In this document: positions 1 to 11,472 of the stretch, in pieces
Layout of the letters: every line of letters starts with the position of its first letter
Numbering within the stretch: the stretch's first letter is position 1
Source of the DNA: Tigriopus japonicus
Lineage: Eukaryota > Arthropoda > Copepoda > Harpacticoida > Harpacticidae
Reading direction: 5' to 3'
NCBI GenBank assembly: GCA_010645155.1
Contig: JAAGOF010000023.1
Coordinates: 489,361-553,360 of the forward strand
DNA: 64,000 nucleotides
Position numbers and translations under genes: made by a program
The notes under the pieces: generated by a model
The model's database searches: none
What the model was told of the DNA's origin: nothing
What the model saw: only the letters and a program-made list of their open reading frames with translations

Positions 1-223
1 AACTCTTTCTGCAATTTTTCTGTATTGTAGGTTGTAATCTTCGGGTTCAGGAACTTGCGCAATGTATTTATAAAATCAAATAATGACGTTCAACCCATCT
101 TGATTTAAACTCATTGCAAATTTCTGCTTGATCATTTACTTTCCAGATGGATATCTGGAAAACGTTATCTGGAAACATTAATATTGTCAACAAATCTCAA
201 TGACATTGAAAATAAGGATTGGT
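1..223. other. non-coding flank, nothing recognised
   Basis: AT-rich sequence without a convincing ORF. Its last eight bases (216-223, GGATTGGT) are the left target duplication of the next element. Confidence 0.5.
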
Positions 224-326
224 GGGTGAATCATGATTAGGGTCCGGAAATATTTCTTTTTAAATATAAAATACTTCATATTTAATAATTATATTATTAT
301 CCGGCCCTAATCATGATTAACCCATT
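224..326. mobile_element. small palindromic MITE with 8-bp target duplication
   Basis: About 103 bp with terminal inverted repeats of roughly 28 bp, sharing the core AATCATGATTAGGG. It is flanked on both sides by the exact 8-mer GGATTGGT (216-223 and 327-334). An 8-bp duplication is typical of hAT elements. The element is too short to encode anything, so the superfamily is inferred from the duplication length alone. Confidence 0.7.
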
Positions 327-390
327 GGATTGGTTGCATGAATAAATTGACGCGGGGACTTTGCCTCTCTAAAATTATATCACCGGGGCC

Positions 391-1727
391 CAGCGTTGCC
401 AGGTCCCAAGGAGGGCTCGCGGCCAAATTTAAGATCAAAAGTTGCCTTTTGGCAACCAACAATGAGGAAAAGTTGCCACTTGGCAGCCATTTTTTTAAAT
501 TTCCACATCATTGTTGTATTGCAAAAAATGTGAGTGTAAGGAGCACTGGTCAAGACTTTTTTACACAAAAAATATATATATTTTTTAAATTCTGTACATT
601 TTTTTATGTGCGTGCTAGTAAACAAGTTCATGGGAACAAAGCGTCAACTTGGCACTATAGACAATTAACATTAACTTGAATCCTTAGGTGCTAGGATTGT
701 AGAGTTGATCCTCCCCCGCCCATTATTGACCCAATTTTGCCAATAGGTAACATTGTGTGTCTGTAAATCGGAAATGTTAAGTGCATAGGGTTTCGCCTTT
801 ATTCTTTAAACAACATTATTTAACAATCAAAATTCATTCCATTTAGTGTATGTCTGCTTTTGGTTTTGGTAGGCATAACTGAAACTGCTGATGGAAAGAA
901 AGCGCTTTTGGCCGAAATTACAGCTCAAAATTTCGATTTTGGTTTCAGTTATGCTTAACTAAACCAAAAGCAGACATGCACATTAAAGAAGTCGAAGACT
1001 TTTTTGGTTCAAAACCCTCCACAACTTATTTTGTCGGTTTTATTTTCAAAATTTAGTTTACAGGATGTTGAACCCAATCAATTTAAATTTAAAATGAATT
1101 TTCCATGTATACAATTTCTCAATAAGATGCTTGCAGTTTTGATTAAGCCCTCTTTTGACTAAAACTTTTGGTTAAGGTCTCTTTTGGTCTATCACTAACT
1201 GATATAAAAAATGAAATTTCAACCCAAAAGCACGTTTTGTCCAACACTGACACCACAATTTACTGCGGTCAAAACAAAGCACAACCGTATATTTAACTTA
1301 AGCATTTGTTTAAAGAACTTGTTTGAAATGGACCTTCAACTGGCAGCCAAAGAGTGTCATGTGTCGCAATTTAGCAATCACTTAGTAGATACCTTTACCA
1401 TCAAGTTTCAAAAGTTGCCAAATTTGGCCAAGAAGCCACGAAAATTTTCTTTTTGGCCATTCAGCAGCCTCAAAAGTTGCCATTTGGCGGCCAATTTTCC
1501 CCCGGTGGCCACTATTTTGTTTCCCGTGGCCATCAGGTTTCAAAAGTTGCCAATTTGGCGGCAAATTTCCCCCCCGGTGGCCAATATTTTGTTTCCCGTG
1601 GCCATCAGGTTTCAAAAGTTGCCAATTTCCCCCAAGCCAATTTACTATTTTTTCTCGTGGACAAAAGGTTTCAAAAGTTACTACTTTTGGAAATTTTGGC
1701 CACCGCGGCGGCCACCTGGCAACGCTG
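391..1727. mobile_element. non-autonomous hAT-type element
   Basis: The ends are inverted copies of CAGCGTTGCCAGGT. The flanks are CCGGGGCC (383-390) and CCAGGGCC (1728-1735), a target duplication with one mismatch. Both subterminal regions carry many copies of AAAAGTTGCCA / TTGGCGGCCA, as in hAT elements with subterminal transposase-binding repeats. A second palindrome (about 848-978, arms about 36 bp around GCTTTTGGTTTTGGTAGGCA) lies inside. The ORFs across 1211-1792 are only the repeat array read in frame; no transposase is recognisable. Confidence 0.75.
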
Positions 1728-1735
1728 CCAGGGCC

Positions 1736-2256
1736 ACCAAATTTATGTTGAAAAATCGCCAAAAAAATGAATTATTTTTGGTAGGTTTTTGAGAAATAAT
1801 GTAACTGAAACAGGCATTTTACATTTTTTCAAAATTTTCCCACTTTTTGTAGTTTTAAACAAAAAATAGCACATTTTTGTAACTACAATGTAAAATGCCA
1901 TTTACAACTATCTAGCAGGCCTGATGATAAACTAAATTTACATCTATCTGGTGGCATTGTATATCACCTCTAAAATTAGAGTTGCATACTTTTTTGGCTT
2001 TTGTCCTCTTCAGTAGCAAATGCGGCTAAATGTAATCTCAAATATTGTCTTGTTTTACCACTAAAATATTTGGTTAGACTCAAAAAGGTCAAAAAAGGTT
2101 CAAATTCATAACAAAAACGAACAAATGGCATGTAAAATTTCATTGCTATTTGGCACCTCTAACGCAAGCAACTTTAATTTTGCAACCCAAGTACACATTC
2201 AAAAAATCTGGAAAAAGTAACCAAAGAGGCCTGCCCTTTCATCCCTTTTCCAAGCA
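1736..2256. other. non-coding spacer, nothing recognised
   Basis: AT-rich DNA between two transposons with no ORF of note and no repeat structure that I could see. Confidence 0.5.
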
Positions 2257-2265
2257 TTTCCAATG

Positions 2266-3361
2266 TATGAACGTTACATGGATTGAAAATCCACGTACAT
2301 AGAAGCCGCCGTACATAAACAAATCCAAGTGAACGGCAAAGTCAATCAGGGTTGCCAAAAAATGCTAGACACGCCATTACTATTGGCACAATTTTCTATA
2401 AATTATTATGTTTGGTATGTGTACATGTTTCAAAATTTGATTTGCCAAGAGAGTGATATTATTTCCTAAACTATTATTTTATGTAGGTTTTTGATATCCT
2501 ATTTCAAGTCACTGAAATTCTAATGACTTTAGTAATGAATTTGCCTTACAAAACAAAAAAAAAATTGCAAACAACTTTAAACATGCCTTGATATTTCTTC
2601 CAGATTCTTTGCATTTAAGGCAGGATTGTGGACAAATTTTTAAACACTTTTCCTGACCAACCCACTATACAAGGGTTGTATAGATCTGCCAACAGTAACT
2701 CATTGGTAGACCAAATATCATATAAACATTAATTGTAGAAATTATTTCAATGATTAACTCTCTTTACAGGGAATCCCATTCCTTGTAGCAGTATTTAAAT
2801 ATCGGCCCCCCCCCCCACAAAAAAAAATAGTAAATGAAACCATATTTGAACAAAATTTTTGCTGAATGTATAGTAAATCATAAACCCACAGAGATATTTT
2901 ATTGGCCTTGTGGTCAATACTTGACATATGCTTCTATTCTCACAACCATTTTGGGATAGTAAAATCCCCTAAAAAGAGGGGCACATCATCCTTTTGGCAC
3001 CTCTAACACACTTCCAAACTGGCGAGACTACCATACTAGGTATATAGCTCCCCATGACATCATAACTCATTTTCCATTTGCAGATACATAATGTTGCCAA
3101 GTTCAAGCATGGGTTAGGAGCTGAAATAGGTTTGGTCTTAATCTACCTACAATGAAGATTATGGAGAGAACTTGCGTAATTATTGAATGAATAAAACAAA
3201 AATATTTTTGCAATATGATTTCTGAAAGAAAAATTTGTTTCTATTAACTGCCATGTGTGTAGCATATTTTAGCAACCCTGATTAACTTTGCCCTTCACTG
3301 AGGTTTGTTTATGTACATCGGCTCCTATGTACGTGGATTTTCAATCCATGTAACGTTCATA
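2266..3361. mobile_element. TIR element with 9-bp target duplication, probably MULE-type
   Basis: Long inverted ends of about 95 bp start TATGAACGTTACATGG on the left and mirror it at 3361. The direct 9-mer TTTCCAATG flanks both sides (2257-2265 and 3362-3370). A 9-bp duplication plus long terminal repeats fits the Mutator/MULE superfamily. No transposase remains. The interior contains a SINE tail (about 2768-2830). Confidence 0.7.
2768..2830 (+). mobile_element. SINE 3' remnant inside the TIR element
   Basis: The stretch GGGAATCCCATTCCTTGTAG followed by a C run and an A run matches the tail of the Ser/Leu-tRNA-like SINE at 54786 (GGGAATCGCATTCCTTGTAG). The head is missing. Confidence 0.5.
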
Positions 3362-3391
3362 TTTCCAATGGAGTTCATGAGAAATGTATTC

Positions 3392-4869
3392 CAGGGTAGC
3401 CAGGTGTTAGACGGCTCTTATCGCCAGATTTACCACCGAAATTCGCCAGAATTCGACACCTCATTTGAAAAATCGCCAGATTTTCGCCAAATTTCTTTTT
3501 ATTAAAACGTTATGTACATAAATAGTCAATCATGCTAAAGTAATGTTCAAGGAATACCTCAAATAGTCAATATTTCAGTTTTGTTTTTCAACTTTCATTT
3601 CAACTTTTATCTTTTGAAACACATTTCATGACAAAAGTTCTCGAAGAAAAACGGAATGCCACCATATTGACTTTCCTTCACAATCTCTTATTTGTATCAT
3701 TTGGAACGCGTTTTAATTTGTAATTTGCACACAAAATTGAAATTTTATTGATGCTCACTCAATAACAAAATCTTTCGGGCTCTTTTCTGAAATGCTATTA
3801 AATTTATAACTCTTTAAAAGCAATGTTAATGGTATTACGTTAACAAAAACTGACCAATTGCCATTAAAAATCCCTAAATGTAACGTCATCACTCAAATAG
3901 TAAATAAAACATTTTTTATGCCAATGACATTATTCATGCCCTGTATTTTGACCTTATGATAATTGATTGAGTAGTAAACCATAAAGAGGGCGTAACCAAA
4001 CCCAACCGGGCGCAGTCGCAAAATAATAGGATGCACAATTTATTTTGGATTTTAATTGGCCCTTCCATTAGGAAGATCAAATTGGGAATTTTTCAAAATC
4101 AGTTACATATACAGTACATTTGCCGAAGCTCTTGACTTCATAACAGTCTCTTTTTCCCAAACTCTCTTGTTAAAAATTCTAGTCTGCATTTTTTAACCGA
4201 TTTTGACTTGTACACAGAATGTCAATCCATGTAAATGTCAAAAAAAGATAAAACCAGAGTGGGGAAAAGTCATGTCAGTTAAAAGCATTGGTCTGTAAGG
4301 GAGTTGGAATTAGCTGCCCGATAAAGCCCCTGAACTTAGGGCAAGTCACAGATAGTGGATAACAAGTCGTCTAAATGAGACTTATAAAGAAAATAAAGAA
4401 AATTTATAATGGGCCGTCAAATGGATAGATTTGTTGCAAAGAGGGAGGAAGCAAGTTCTACAGCAAAAGAGCGAAACAAAATTTTCATGTTCTTGGTAAA
4501 AGCACAATCAAATCAAAAAACAATTCTTTCGTCAAAGCTCTTCCCCTTTAGTGATTGTCATCTAAAATATTTAATCCTTGTTTTTCAGTCAGAATGAAAG
4601 TCGAAATCATTAAGAGAGAATCAAAATTTGCCTGAGTTATCGCAGAAAACGGACGATTTTGACAAATTTTTTCGCCAAATTTCCCCGATTTCACCTAATT
4701 TTTCACCAAATATGCTCATTTCGCCAAATTTATCGCCAGAAATATTAAAATCGCCAGATTTATCGCCAGTGATATCAAAATCGCCAGATTTATCGCCAGA
4801 TCAGCTGATTTCGCCAGATTAATTTTTCCATCGCCAGACACGTTTCAAAATCGCCAGTTGGCAACACTG
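3392..4869. mobile_element. hAT-type element, older copy of the 21354-22886 element
   Basis: Begins CAGGGTAGCCAGG and ends GGCAACACTG. Along its whole length it is homologous to the element at 21354-22886, in the same orientation. Both ends carry many TCGCCAGAT subterminal repeats (3420-3490 and 4690-4860). No 8-bp target duplication survives. ORFs at 3305-3505 and 4628-4822 are the repeats read in frame. Confidence 0.7.
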
Positions 4870-4907
4870 AAATGAACTTCATCTTGAGTCTTGGAAAGAG
4901 CCGTTCG

Positions 4908-5799
4908 TAGGGCTGTAAACGAGTCATTTTTTATGACTCGCGAGTCAAGAGTCATTTTTCCGATGAACCAATGACTCGCACTCGACTTCTACGAGCCTTC
5001 TGGTACAAAAGCTAGTTTCAAAATGACTTGCAAGTCCTTTTCTCACATAGATACGACTCACGCGTCTGTTTCACGTAAGAGGCATTATTTTTAGAAGCAT
5101 TACTCATTTTACATTGTAAGTAATTGACCATTGGGTCTTCACATTTGTTTGGACACGACCTTCCCACCGTTTCTCCAGAAAAGTTACGGACACAATTGGT
5201 CACTCACAAATGCTCACTAATGTTCTGAGTTGCAAAAAGTATTGCAAAACTATGCAAAGTTTAAAAATAATTTCATACACTAATTTTGACAGTTAACAAC
5301 TCGTTTCATTGATCATCACTATGTGACAGAGCAAAACAGGGTCTTTTTGCAGTTGTCTTACCATACGTATCTAAGCAGAAATTGTTTTTACCCTTCACTC
5401 TCTCCTTGAAAAAGCACAACAATGCCATTCTTGCCCGAAATGGTCTCACTCTATTTGATGAAGACCTAAGGCTTCAGTATTGCCAAAATGGCCAGAACTC
5501 GCCTATTTATTGGCTTTTTAAAACAAAATTAAGATTAGATAGTAGATAGTTAGATAGATAGATTAATTATTATAGAGTAGGCACTATATTTTGGGGTTTG
5601 AAGTAAGGATTTGCTTTTCATGACAACGATTCGAAATTCATTTCTTTTAAAGTTAAAATTGTTTGGTTTGGTCCTACTTCCAAATACTCGTGATAGACTC
5701 TAGTCTTTGTACAGATTTGGAGTCTTTTCCAATTTTAAGGAAAAATCGGTTTTTGATCCGGGTCCTACGAGTCATTGTAAAGACTCGTTTGCAGCCCTA
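4908..5799. mobile_element. hAT-type MITE with GACTCG repeats
   Basis: The ends are inverted copies of TAGGGCTGYAAACGAGTC. The flanks GCCGTTCG (4900-4907) and GTCGTTTG (5800-5807) agree at 6 of 8 bases, both differences being C/T, as in a decayed 8-bp duplication. The left half is packed with ACTCG/GAGTC motifs. A short GATA-type simple repeat lies at about 5531-5562. It ends about 75 bp upstream of the OST4/GTF2H5 first splice donor. Confidence 0.65.
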
Positions 5800-5874
5800 G
5801 TCGTTTGTCTGTCTCGTCCGGTCTCGGCTCATTGCGGATTGGTGGCTCAGGTAGACGACAAGAAAAAAAGTCAG

Positions 5875-6133
5875 GTGAGTGTTCGTGAATGGTTACGTTT
5901 CACATCTTGGTCCATCCATCCAACCATCCATTCATCCATCCATAATTATGATCACCGATGTGCAATTGGCTACGGCCGCCAACTTCATGGGCATTGGCAT
6001 GTTCCTCTTGGTGGTCTTGTTCCATTTGATCTCTGCCAATGATCCCGCCACCTCCAATCCCACTCAACACACTTCCAACACCAAGAACAAATCCCATTGA
6101 CTTTTTGATACATCTATATTCATATTGTTTTAG
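5875..6133 (+). other. candidate intron enclosing OST4 (donor 5875, acceptor 6133)
   Basis: A strong donor TCAG|GTGAGT has its GT at 5875-5876. The next good acceptor is TTGTTTTAG ending at 6133, 12 bases before the GTF2H5 ATG. No AG lies between the donor and the OST4 ATG, so OST4 cannot be reached by splicing from this donor. Splicing 5875-6133 would remove OST4 and yield a GTF2H5 message; retention would yield an OST4 message. In the retained form a short upstream ORF (5889-5945) stops two bases before the OST4 ATG. The splice sites are read from sequence only. Confidence 0.5.
5948..6100 (+). CDS. OST4: OST4, oligosaccharyltransferase complex subunit 4
   Basis: A 50-residue protein. OST4 is a single-pass ER membrane mini-protein that stabilises the STT3-containing oligosaccharyltransferase during N-glycosylation. 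The N-terminus MITDVQLAT is the family signature, followed by one hydrophobic helix (about residues 12-29, [15 protein letters not shown]) and a polar Ser/Thr/Asn tail about 13 residues longer than the human one. I chose the ATG at 5948 because the signature starts there; the open frame continues upstream to 5879 without an ATG-led match. The stop is 45 bases before the GTF2H5 ATG with no AATAAA between them, suggesting a shared transcript. Recognition is confident despite the small size. Confidence 0.93.
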   Translation: MITDVQLATAANFMGIGMFLLVVLFHLISANDPATSNPTQHTSNTKNKSH

Positions 6134-6145
6134 TTGACCATCATC

Positions 6146-6373
6146 ATGGTGAATGTGATCAAGGGTGTGCTGGTCACGTGTGATCCGGCCATGAAGCAGT
6201 TCTTGCTCCACTTGGATGAGAAAATGGCGTTGGGATCGCGATTCATTACCCAAGATCTAGATGACACGCATCTATTCATCAGCGAGGATGCCGTGGGACA
6301 ATTGAAGAACCAAATCGATGACCTCATGGACAAGATCTCCATTCCCGTAGTCGAAGGGTCCCAACACAACTAG
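6146..6373 (+). CDS. GTF2H5: GTF2H5 (TTDA / Tfb5), TFIIH subunit
   Basis: A 75-residue protein. GTF2H5 is the smallest core subunit of TFIIH; it binds the p52 subunit and stimulates XPB during nucleotide excision repair and transcription. Conserved blocks are MVNVIKGVL at the start, [14 protein letters not shown] (about residues 12-25), the DLDDTHLFI stretch (about 41-49) and a C-terminal helix. The ATG at 6146 gives the family-typical start; the frame extends 12 bases upstream to a TTG just after the TTTTAG acceptor at 6133. A polyadenylation signal follows 50 bases after the stop. It may be expressed by cis-splicing from the 5875 donor, or from a bicistronic RNA with OST4 (by trans-splicing if the organism does this). 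Confidence 0.94.
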   Translation: MVNVIKGVLVTCDPAMKQFLLHLDEKMALGSRFITQDLDDTHLFISEDAVGQLKNQIDDLMDKISIPVVEGSQHN

Positions 6374-6423
6374 ATGTCCCCGGATCTCTTGACACTTTCA
6401 CTCTTTGGTCAGATTTGTTAGAA

Positions 6424-6429
6424 AATAAA
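6424..6429 (+). other. polyadenylation signal AATAAA of the OST4/GTF2H5 unit
   Basis: Canonical AATAAA 50 bases after the GTF2H5 stop. None occurs between OST4 and GTF2H5. Confidence 0.65.
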
Positions 6430-7643
6430 CGTGATTAACGCAGAAAGAATTGTCATCCGACTTTAAGCGATTATCTAAGGTTTCATTTTAATTAAGTATT
6501 GGGTGAAAAGCAATGCAACCTGGATGGAGTCAAGATATTTTGTCAAATGTTTTTTATATGTGTGAGACGATTACCAAGTTGATTTTCTTTTTAATCCAAG
6601 AGCTTTGAAAACGTTTGGAATGAAAAGTTACCATAAAAAGAAACTTATACCAACTAATATAACTAAAATCGGCCAAGTAGTAACGAAATGTTACATGGAT
6701 AGTTGGAGGATTTGCCGACCGATAGCTCGTCTTTAACTTTAACTAGGCATGGGGAGTTGTTCACGCCCTTCAGAACGTGGAATTGCCTGATTTGACTTAA
6801 ATATTTAAGGAATGATTGTCATTTTGTTCGCTCAGTTACTTTAGTCTCAGATAAAGAAGCTGTGACGGCCAAAATTGCTTTGAAAATAACAATAAACTCG
6901 AACAAATACATGTATTCCTTAGATTCTGGATAAGCTACTTCTTGTTTTCACCAGAACCTGGGCAATTTAGTTTAGGGCAGTTCAGGAACTTTCAAGGTGG
7001 AACGGGATAAAAATGTGTTAAATATTTGCAGGTGTTGGTAAATTGTCACCGGATCAAGGTTTATTGTTATGAAGAAAGTATAGCGGATCATGAGATGATG
7101 AAATTGGAACGACCACAATCCAATTCAAATTAACACGATTATATGTTGAAGGCTTTTTTAAAATAGATGCAACTTTAAAACATTGAGACGCAAAACAATC
7201 GCATAAAAATCATCCCGTACTTTTTGAGGAAGTAAATGGATATAATCCTAAATTAAACACACGTAAGTTCTGAACTTAGAAAGCAAAAGATACAAAACAA
7301 GTAATTCCAAAGCTAAACAGAATTGGATGAATAAACTTTTATTTGACTACACCTGATTGCTGAAATTCAGGAACCGGGCCAACTTTTGTGTCCTTGCAAA
7401 TTTTTGACCGATCCCTCAATTTATTTAAAAAATAACCAAAACCATTATTCTTTTTAACAAGCTCTCCAAAGTTAAAGGTGCTCTCTTTTGGCAGTACTGA
7501 TGCCGATCAGCTGATTCACGACGCCCATACAAATACAATGCACACATATTTCAATTACCAAAACAACCAGCATCTTAAAATCTGCACAAACCCAAAACAC
7601 TTCCCATCTTGAAAATTGCGGCTTGGCAAATTCTTCAGATATC
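6430..7643. other. intergenic, nothing recognised
   Basis: AT-rich DNA between GTF2H5 and CDC26. No ORF with recognisable content and no clear repeat ends. It presumably includes the CDC26 promoter and 5' leader. Confidence 0.4.
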
Positions 7644-7874
7644 ATGATTCGTCGTCCTCCCACCCGATTGGAGCTCAAGATGGACGATATCAAGGAATAC
7701 GAGCGGATGAAGTCCGAATCTCGGAAGAACAACTTCGGCAACTCACCCACACACAACAGTACCATGGCTAATGAGAGTGGCTCTCTCTCAAGTGCTGAAC
7801 CCAGTTCCACCGAAAAGAGGAACGCCTTGTACACCAGGATTGGATTCGATCCCAAGCCTCGAAAGCCTTCTTAG
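7644..7874 (+). CDS. CDC26: CDC26, anaphase-promoting complex subunit
   Basis: A 76-residue protein. CDC26 is a small, largely disordered APC/C subunit whose N-terminus threads through the TPR superhelix of CDC16/APC6 and stabilises it. The diagnostic N-terminus is MIRRPPTRLELKMDDIKEYE, matching the family's M-x-R-R-x-P-T-R-L-E-L-K pattern with the inserted initiator Met. A charged helix and a Ser/Asn-rich linker follow, and the tail RIGFDPKPRKPS resembles the family's RIGYxPxP motif. The ATG at 7644 was chosen because the conserved motif begins there. A possible acceptor (TTCTTCAG, ending 7638) lies six bases upstream, so a 5' UTR exon may exist. The opposite-strand ORF here is a shadow. Confidence 0.93.
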   Translation: MIRRPPTRLELKMDDIKEYERMKSESRKNNFGNSPTHNSTMANESGSLSSAEPSSTEKRNALYTRIGFDPKPRKPS

Positions 7875-8714
7875 TATCAAACCATGGACCTTAAGAAGAT
7901 TTTATTTATATCGTGAAATACCTGGAATAATAGAAAAAAGCATAGTGACTTCGTAGTTTTGAATTATTTTAAGGTTATACATATCATGTAGCAGAGTTTT
8001 GGCAGTTCCTCGGAAAAACGAACGGATTTTTTAAATAGGCATTAATTTTCAGGATGATTAAAGGTGTGATTTTAAACATCTCAATCACAACAATTTAGTT
8101 TGAAAGGAAATGCATCCTGCTTCATGTCGGGTTCTTGTTTTCAGTTTTTACGTTTAAGAGTTTTTTTTTTCAGTTTTCTAAAATTATCAGCTCAGAAAAT
8201 TTCAAAGGAACATAAAAGTATTTTATGACATTGCCATTTGAGACGTTTTTTTCTTTAGTTTTGAACACCTTGTGATTTACTAGCCAATCCCTTTGGATTC
8301 CGGACTTCGTACTTGTTTTCTTCATAATCCTTTTCAAAACCCTTACAATGGCTAGCTAGCATTTTGGATTAAGGGTTGATTTAAGGTAAGTGAGCGAGAT
8401 ATCAATTATCAAGTGAAATCTTGTAAAAAAAATTGCAAAGATTTGTGTACAATTTGGTTTGAAAGTTTTTAGAATAGAAAAAGCACGAGTTCTAATAATT
8501 CAAATGAAGGGGAATAGACTCACTGTAAGCGATACTGGTAATGCCGATTTAACTAAACATGCGTGGAAGTTGACAAAAAAAAAACATTGCCATTTTGACC
8601 CACATTGAAAAATCCCCTGTCTTAAAACCGGTAAGCACGGTACTGAAAAATCCATATCTAGTATGTACGGAAATTCCCAAACACTGAGCAAGTGTTACTT
8701 TTTAGCACGCATCG
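7875..8714. other. intergenic, nothing recognised
   Basis: CDC26 3' flank. No canonical AATAAA close to the stop, no coding similarity, no clear inverted repeat. Confidence 0.4.
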
Positions 8715-8815
8715 TATTAGACCGCGAACTCTCGTCGCCGAAATTTTAGAGAAGCGAACTTTTAGCGCCTGGTTTTCTTAGAGCGCGAACTTTTAGCGCC
8801 AATTCTAGACACCGG
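8715..8815. repeat. cluster of GCGAACTTTTAGCGC-type motifs
   Basis: Repeated GCGAACTTTTAGCGCC and GACCGCGAACTCTCGTCGCC motifs. Similar motifs in inverted orientation lie at about 11785-11880, suggesting subterminal repeats of a larger element across 8.7-11.9 kb, or two separate elements. Confidence 0.4.
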
Positions 8816-9946
8816 GTTAACTTTAAGTTCCTAAAAGTTTCCATATTAAAATATCTGTCACAACACAATATTCTTGTTCCACGAATTGTTTTGCTAAATG
8901 TGATGTCCATTCTGCAACGCTATCACTAGTGCAAGGATGAAAAAGTAAAACAATACTTTTTTTGCCCTTTTTAATGGATTTAACATCTTTCAATCAAAAA
9001 ACTTTTTTTACTTTTTTAACCACATTTGTATCTCACTGCAATTTTTTAAAATAAATATTCAGCAAATTCTTCCATATTTTGCGCTTTCACGCAAAATCGC
9101 ATTTTGATGGTCTTATGTATGTACGTGCTCTTTGGGCCCTTTGCATCTTGTGCTTTTCAGATCCAAGGATAATAACGAAAACTTACATGTTTGACCTCTA
9201 AAATCTCTTTCACCTCTAATTTTACTGGCATTAAATCGAACCATACAAATATTTTGTAATAGCTTTCGCAAACTTTTCTGACACTTTAAAATAAATAACA
9301 ATTATTTGTGCATGCCATTTTCTCCAAACAAATCTTATATGTGAACAAAACACCACAACAAAGTATGAAATATAAGTCAAAAAAGTAATTTATTCATTCA
9401 TGGTTGACTTTTTTATCAAGTTTAGATATGTACTAGTACTTAACCCATGCAAGGGAGTTCCAAAAGTAATATTAAAATTCATCTGTATACTTTCATTTAA
9501 TGAAGAGTTGACTTTTAAATAAACAAATATCTAAACTTTTTTTGTTTTAAACTACTAAAATGCATGATAGTTTCGCTTGTAAATGGCATGAAGATTTATT
9601 CCTAGGTTGTGTGAGTGTATTTATCCTAATGCAATGAAGAAGTTTATTGGAGGTTACAAAAATCGCCACTAGAAGGAGCCAAAACATGGGCAAATTCTCG
9701 TGATTTCAGACCTATCCTCAACTTTAACTTGTTGCCAAAATTGCACCTTCCATCTTAAAGTGGATTTCCCTTCATATTTCGAGTCTTCTAAAGCTCAGCT
9801 ACGATATTTTTGTGTTCAAAAATCAAAAAGCCATACTAAGTAATCGCAAATTAAGGCCAAAGACTAAACAGAACCACCCACAACCCTCTCTGCATCAAGA
9901 TGGCGCTGATTGTCATTTTTCTCTTAGAGTGAAGTTCAACTTTGCT
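8816..9946. other. non-coding, nothing recognised
   Basis: AT-rich sequence with no supported gene or clear transposon end. Confidence 0.4.
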
Positions 9947-9954
9947 TCCTAAAG

Positions 9955-11069
9955 TAGAGCTCTATATTAGAAAGAGTACAATCATATCCAACGCCATCTA
10001 TTTCCTTCTGCTCGCAACTGCTCGCCGTTCCCAAAAGGATGCACAAGTACCCTCTAAGCTGAACAAGTTTTCCAAATTATCAGACCAAGATAGCACCTTT
10101 TGAGAAACTAAAGGGCCTAGAACCTTAATGAAGGGGTCCAAAATGAACTATTAGTGTGTTTCAAATGATTCAAAGCTGAATTGCCTGTAAAATTAGGTTT
10201 AAAACCTAAAAGACCAAGAGATAAATGAATATCTCACCCCTCATTGTGATCAATGCTTTTTCAGAGAAAACGTTCACAATCAGGGCTCCTACCATAAAAA
10301 ATGTCTCAGAAAGAATAGTGATAGAGAGGAGCATGTTGAGTTTTCCTTTCTTTACCTATCAACCCTGAAATGTTGAGTCAAGTCCTTCAAGTCCCTGTTT
10401 GCTCACTGGGCTCAGTGTGGAGAGCGAGAGAGCGAGAGAGCGAGAAAGAGGGAGAGAGAGCTGACCCGGCCCAGCAATCCTTGCAGTTCCCTTCTTAACA
10501 AGTGCCAGTGGGCAAGCTGGGCAAGCCATCTGAAGCTAGCAAGCATTTGACTGGACTCCCCTGCTGGCCACCACCACTTACACCTGTGATCTTGCATATC
10601 AAGGGGTAAGTGGGCAAGTCTAAATAGCAGTCAGGGGTGAAGTCAAGAGAGGAAGAAAATTCCCTGCGCTCTTTCTCAGCAATAACCATGACAGCGACGC
10701 ACAAGCGGGAAGAGAATTCAGCAGCCTTGCAATTTCATTTCCAATCACATTGCTGCCATCACCTCTTGCATCAATATGTCCAAGGGGATAGATTTTCATT
10801 CTCTTACTGTCTTTTAAGGCTTTAAACCTAATTTTACAGGCAATTCAGCTTTGAATCATTTGAAACACACTAATAGTTCATTTTGGACCCCTTCATTAAG
10901 GTTCTAGGCCCTTTAGTTTCTCAAAAGGTGCTATCTTGGTCTGATAATTTGGAAAACTTGTTCAGCTTAGAGGGTACTTGTGCATCCTTTTGGGAACGGC
11001 GAGCAGTTGCGAGCAGAAGGAACTAGATGGCGTTGGATATGATTGTACTCTTTCTAATATAGAGCTCTA
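9955..11069. mobile_element. foldback element with about 257-bp TIRs and 8-bp target duplication
   Basis: Left arm 9955-10211 and right arm 10813-11069 are nearly perfect inverted copies beginning TAGAGCTCTATATTAG. The exact 8-mer TCCTAAAG flanks both ends (9947-9954 and 11070-11077). The interior of about 600 bp holds a GAGAGC simple repeat (about 10420-10460) and no recognisable transposase; the ORFs inside are not conserved. An 8-bp duplication is compatible with hAT or P superfamilies. Confidence 0.8.
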
Positions 11070-11365
11070 TCCTAAAGAAGGCTTGGTCCGATGGCGAGTT
11101 GTTCATTGTGAGAACAAGAGATAGGGTAGATGTACTTGACTATGCTTAAAGGCTTTGTTTTGGCAACTTTTTTTTGTTTTCTTGCCGGTTTTTTTCAACT
11201 TTTTAAAAACTTTCTTCGGTGTGTTTTTTCGACTTTTTTCCTTGCTCTAGCTATCACTCATCAACTTACAGACTACTTCCCAAGGACTATTTTGTTTTAA
11301 TGCACTGTCTCTTAATTAAATCAATCATAGATTGCCAGAAAATGATTGCATAAATTGTTGCAATA

Positions 11366-11472
11366 AGGATGCAGGAATAGCCGCGCGTGCTAACGCGTTC
11401 TTGAAAGGACCAGACGGCGAAAGTTCGAATCCTTTTGGGGATAGAATTGACACTGTCGGGAGAAATCGTTTA
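11366..11472 (+). mobile_element. tRNA(Ser/Leu)-like SINE, truncated
   Basis: Resembles the element at 54786: an A-box-like head, GCGCGTGCTAACGCGTTCTT, a B-box-like AGTTCGAATCC and the tail ACTGTCGGGAGAAATCG. It stops where the next SINE starts. Confidence 0.6.

Noticed and set aside
1211..1792. 193-codon ORF
   Set aside because: It is the subterminal repeat array of a hAT-type element read in frame.
4690..4860. CRISPR-like short regular repeats
   Set aside because: TCGCCAGAT units are closely packed without unique spacers and occur at both ends of a transposon in a eukaryotic genome.
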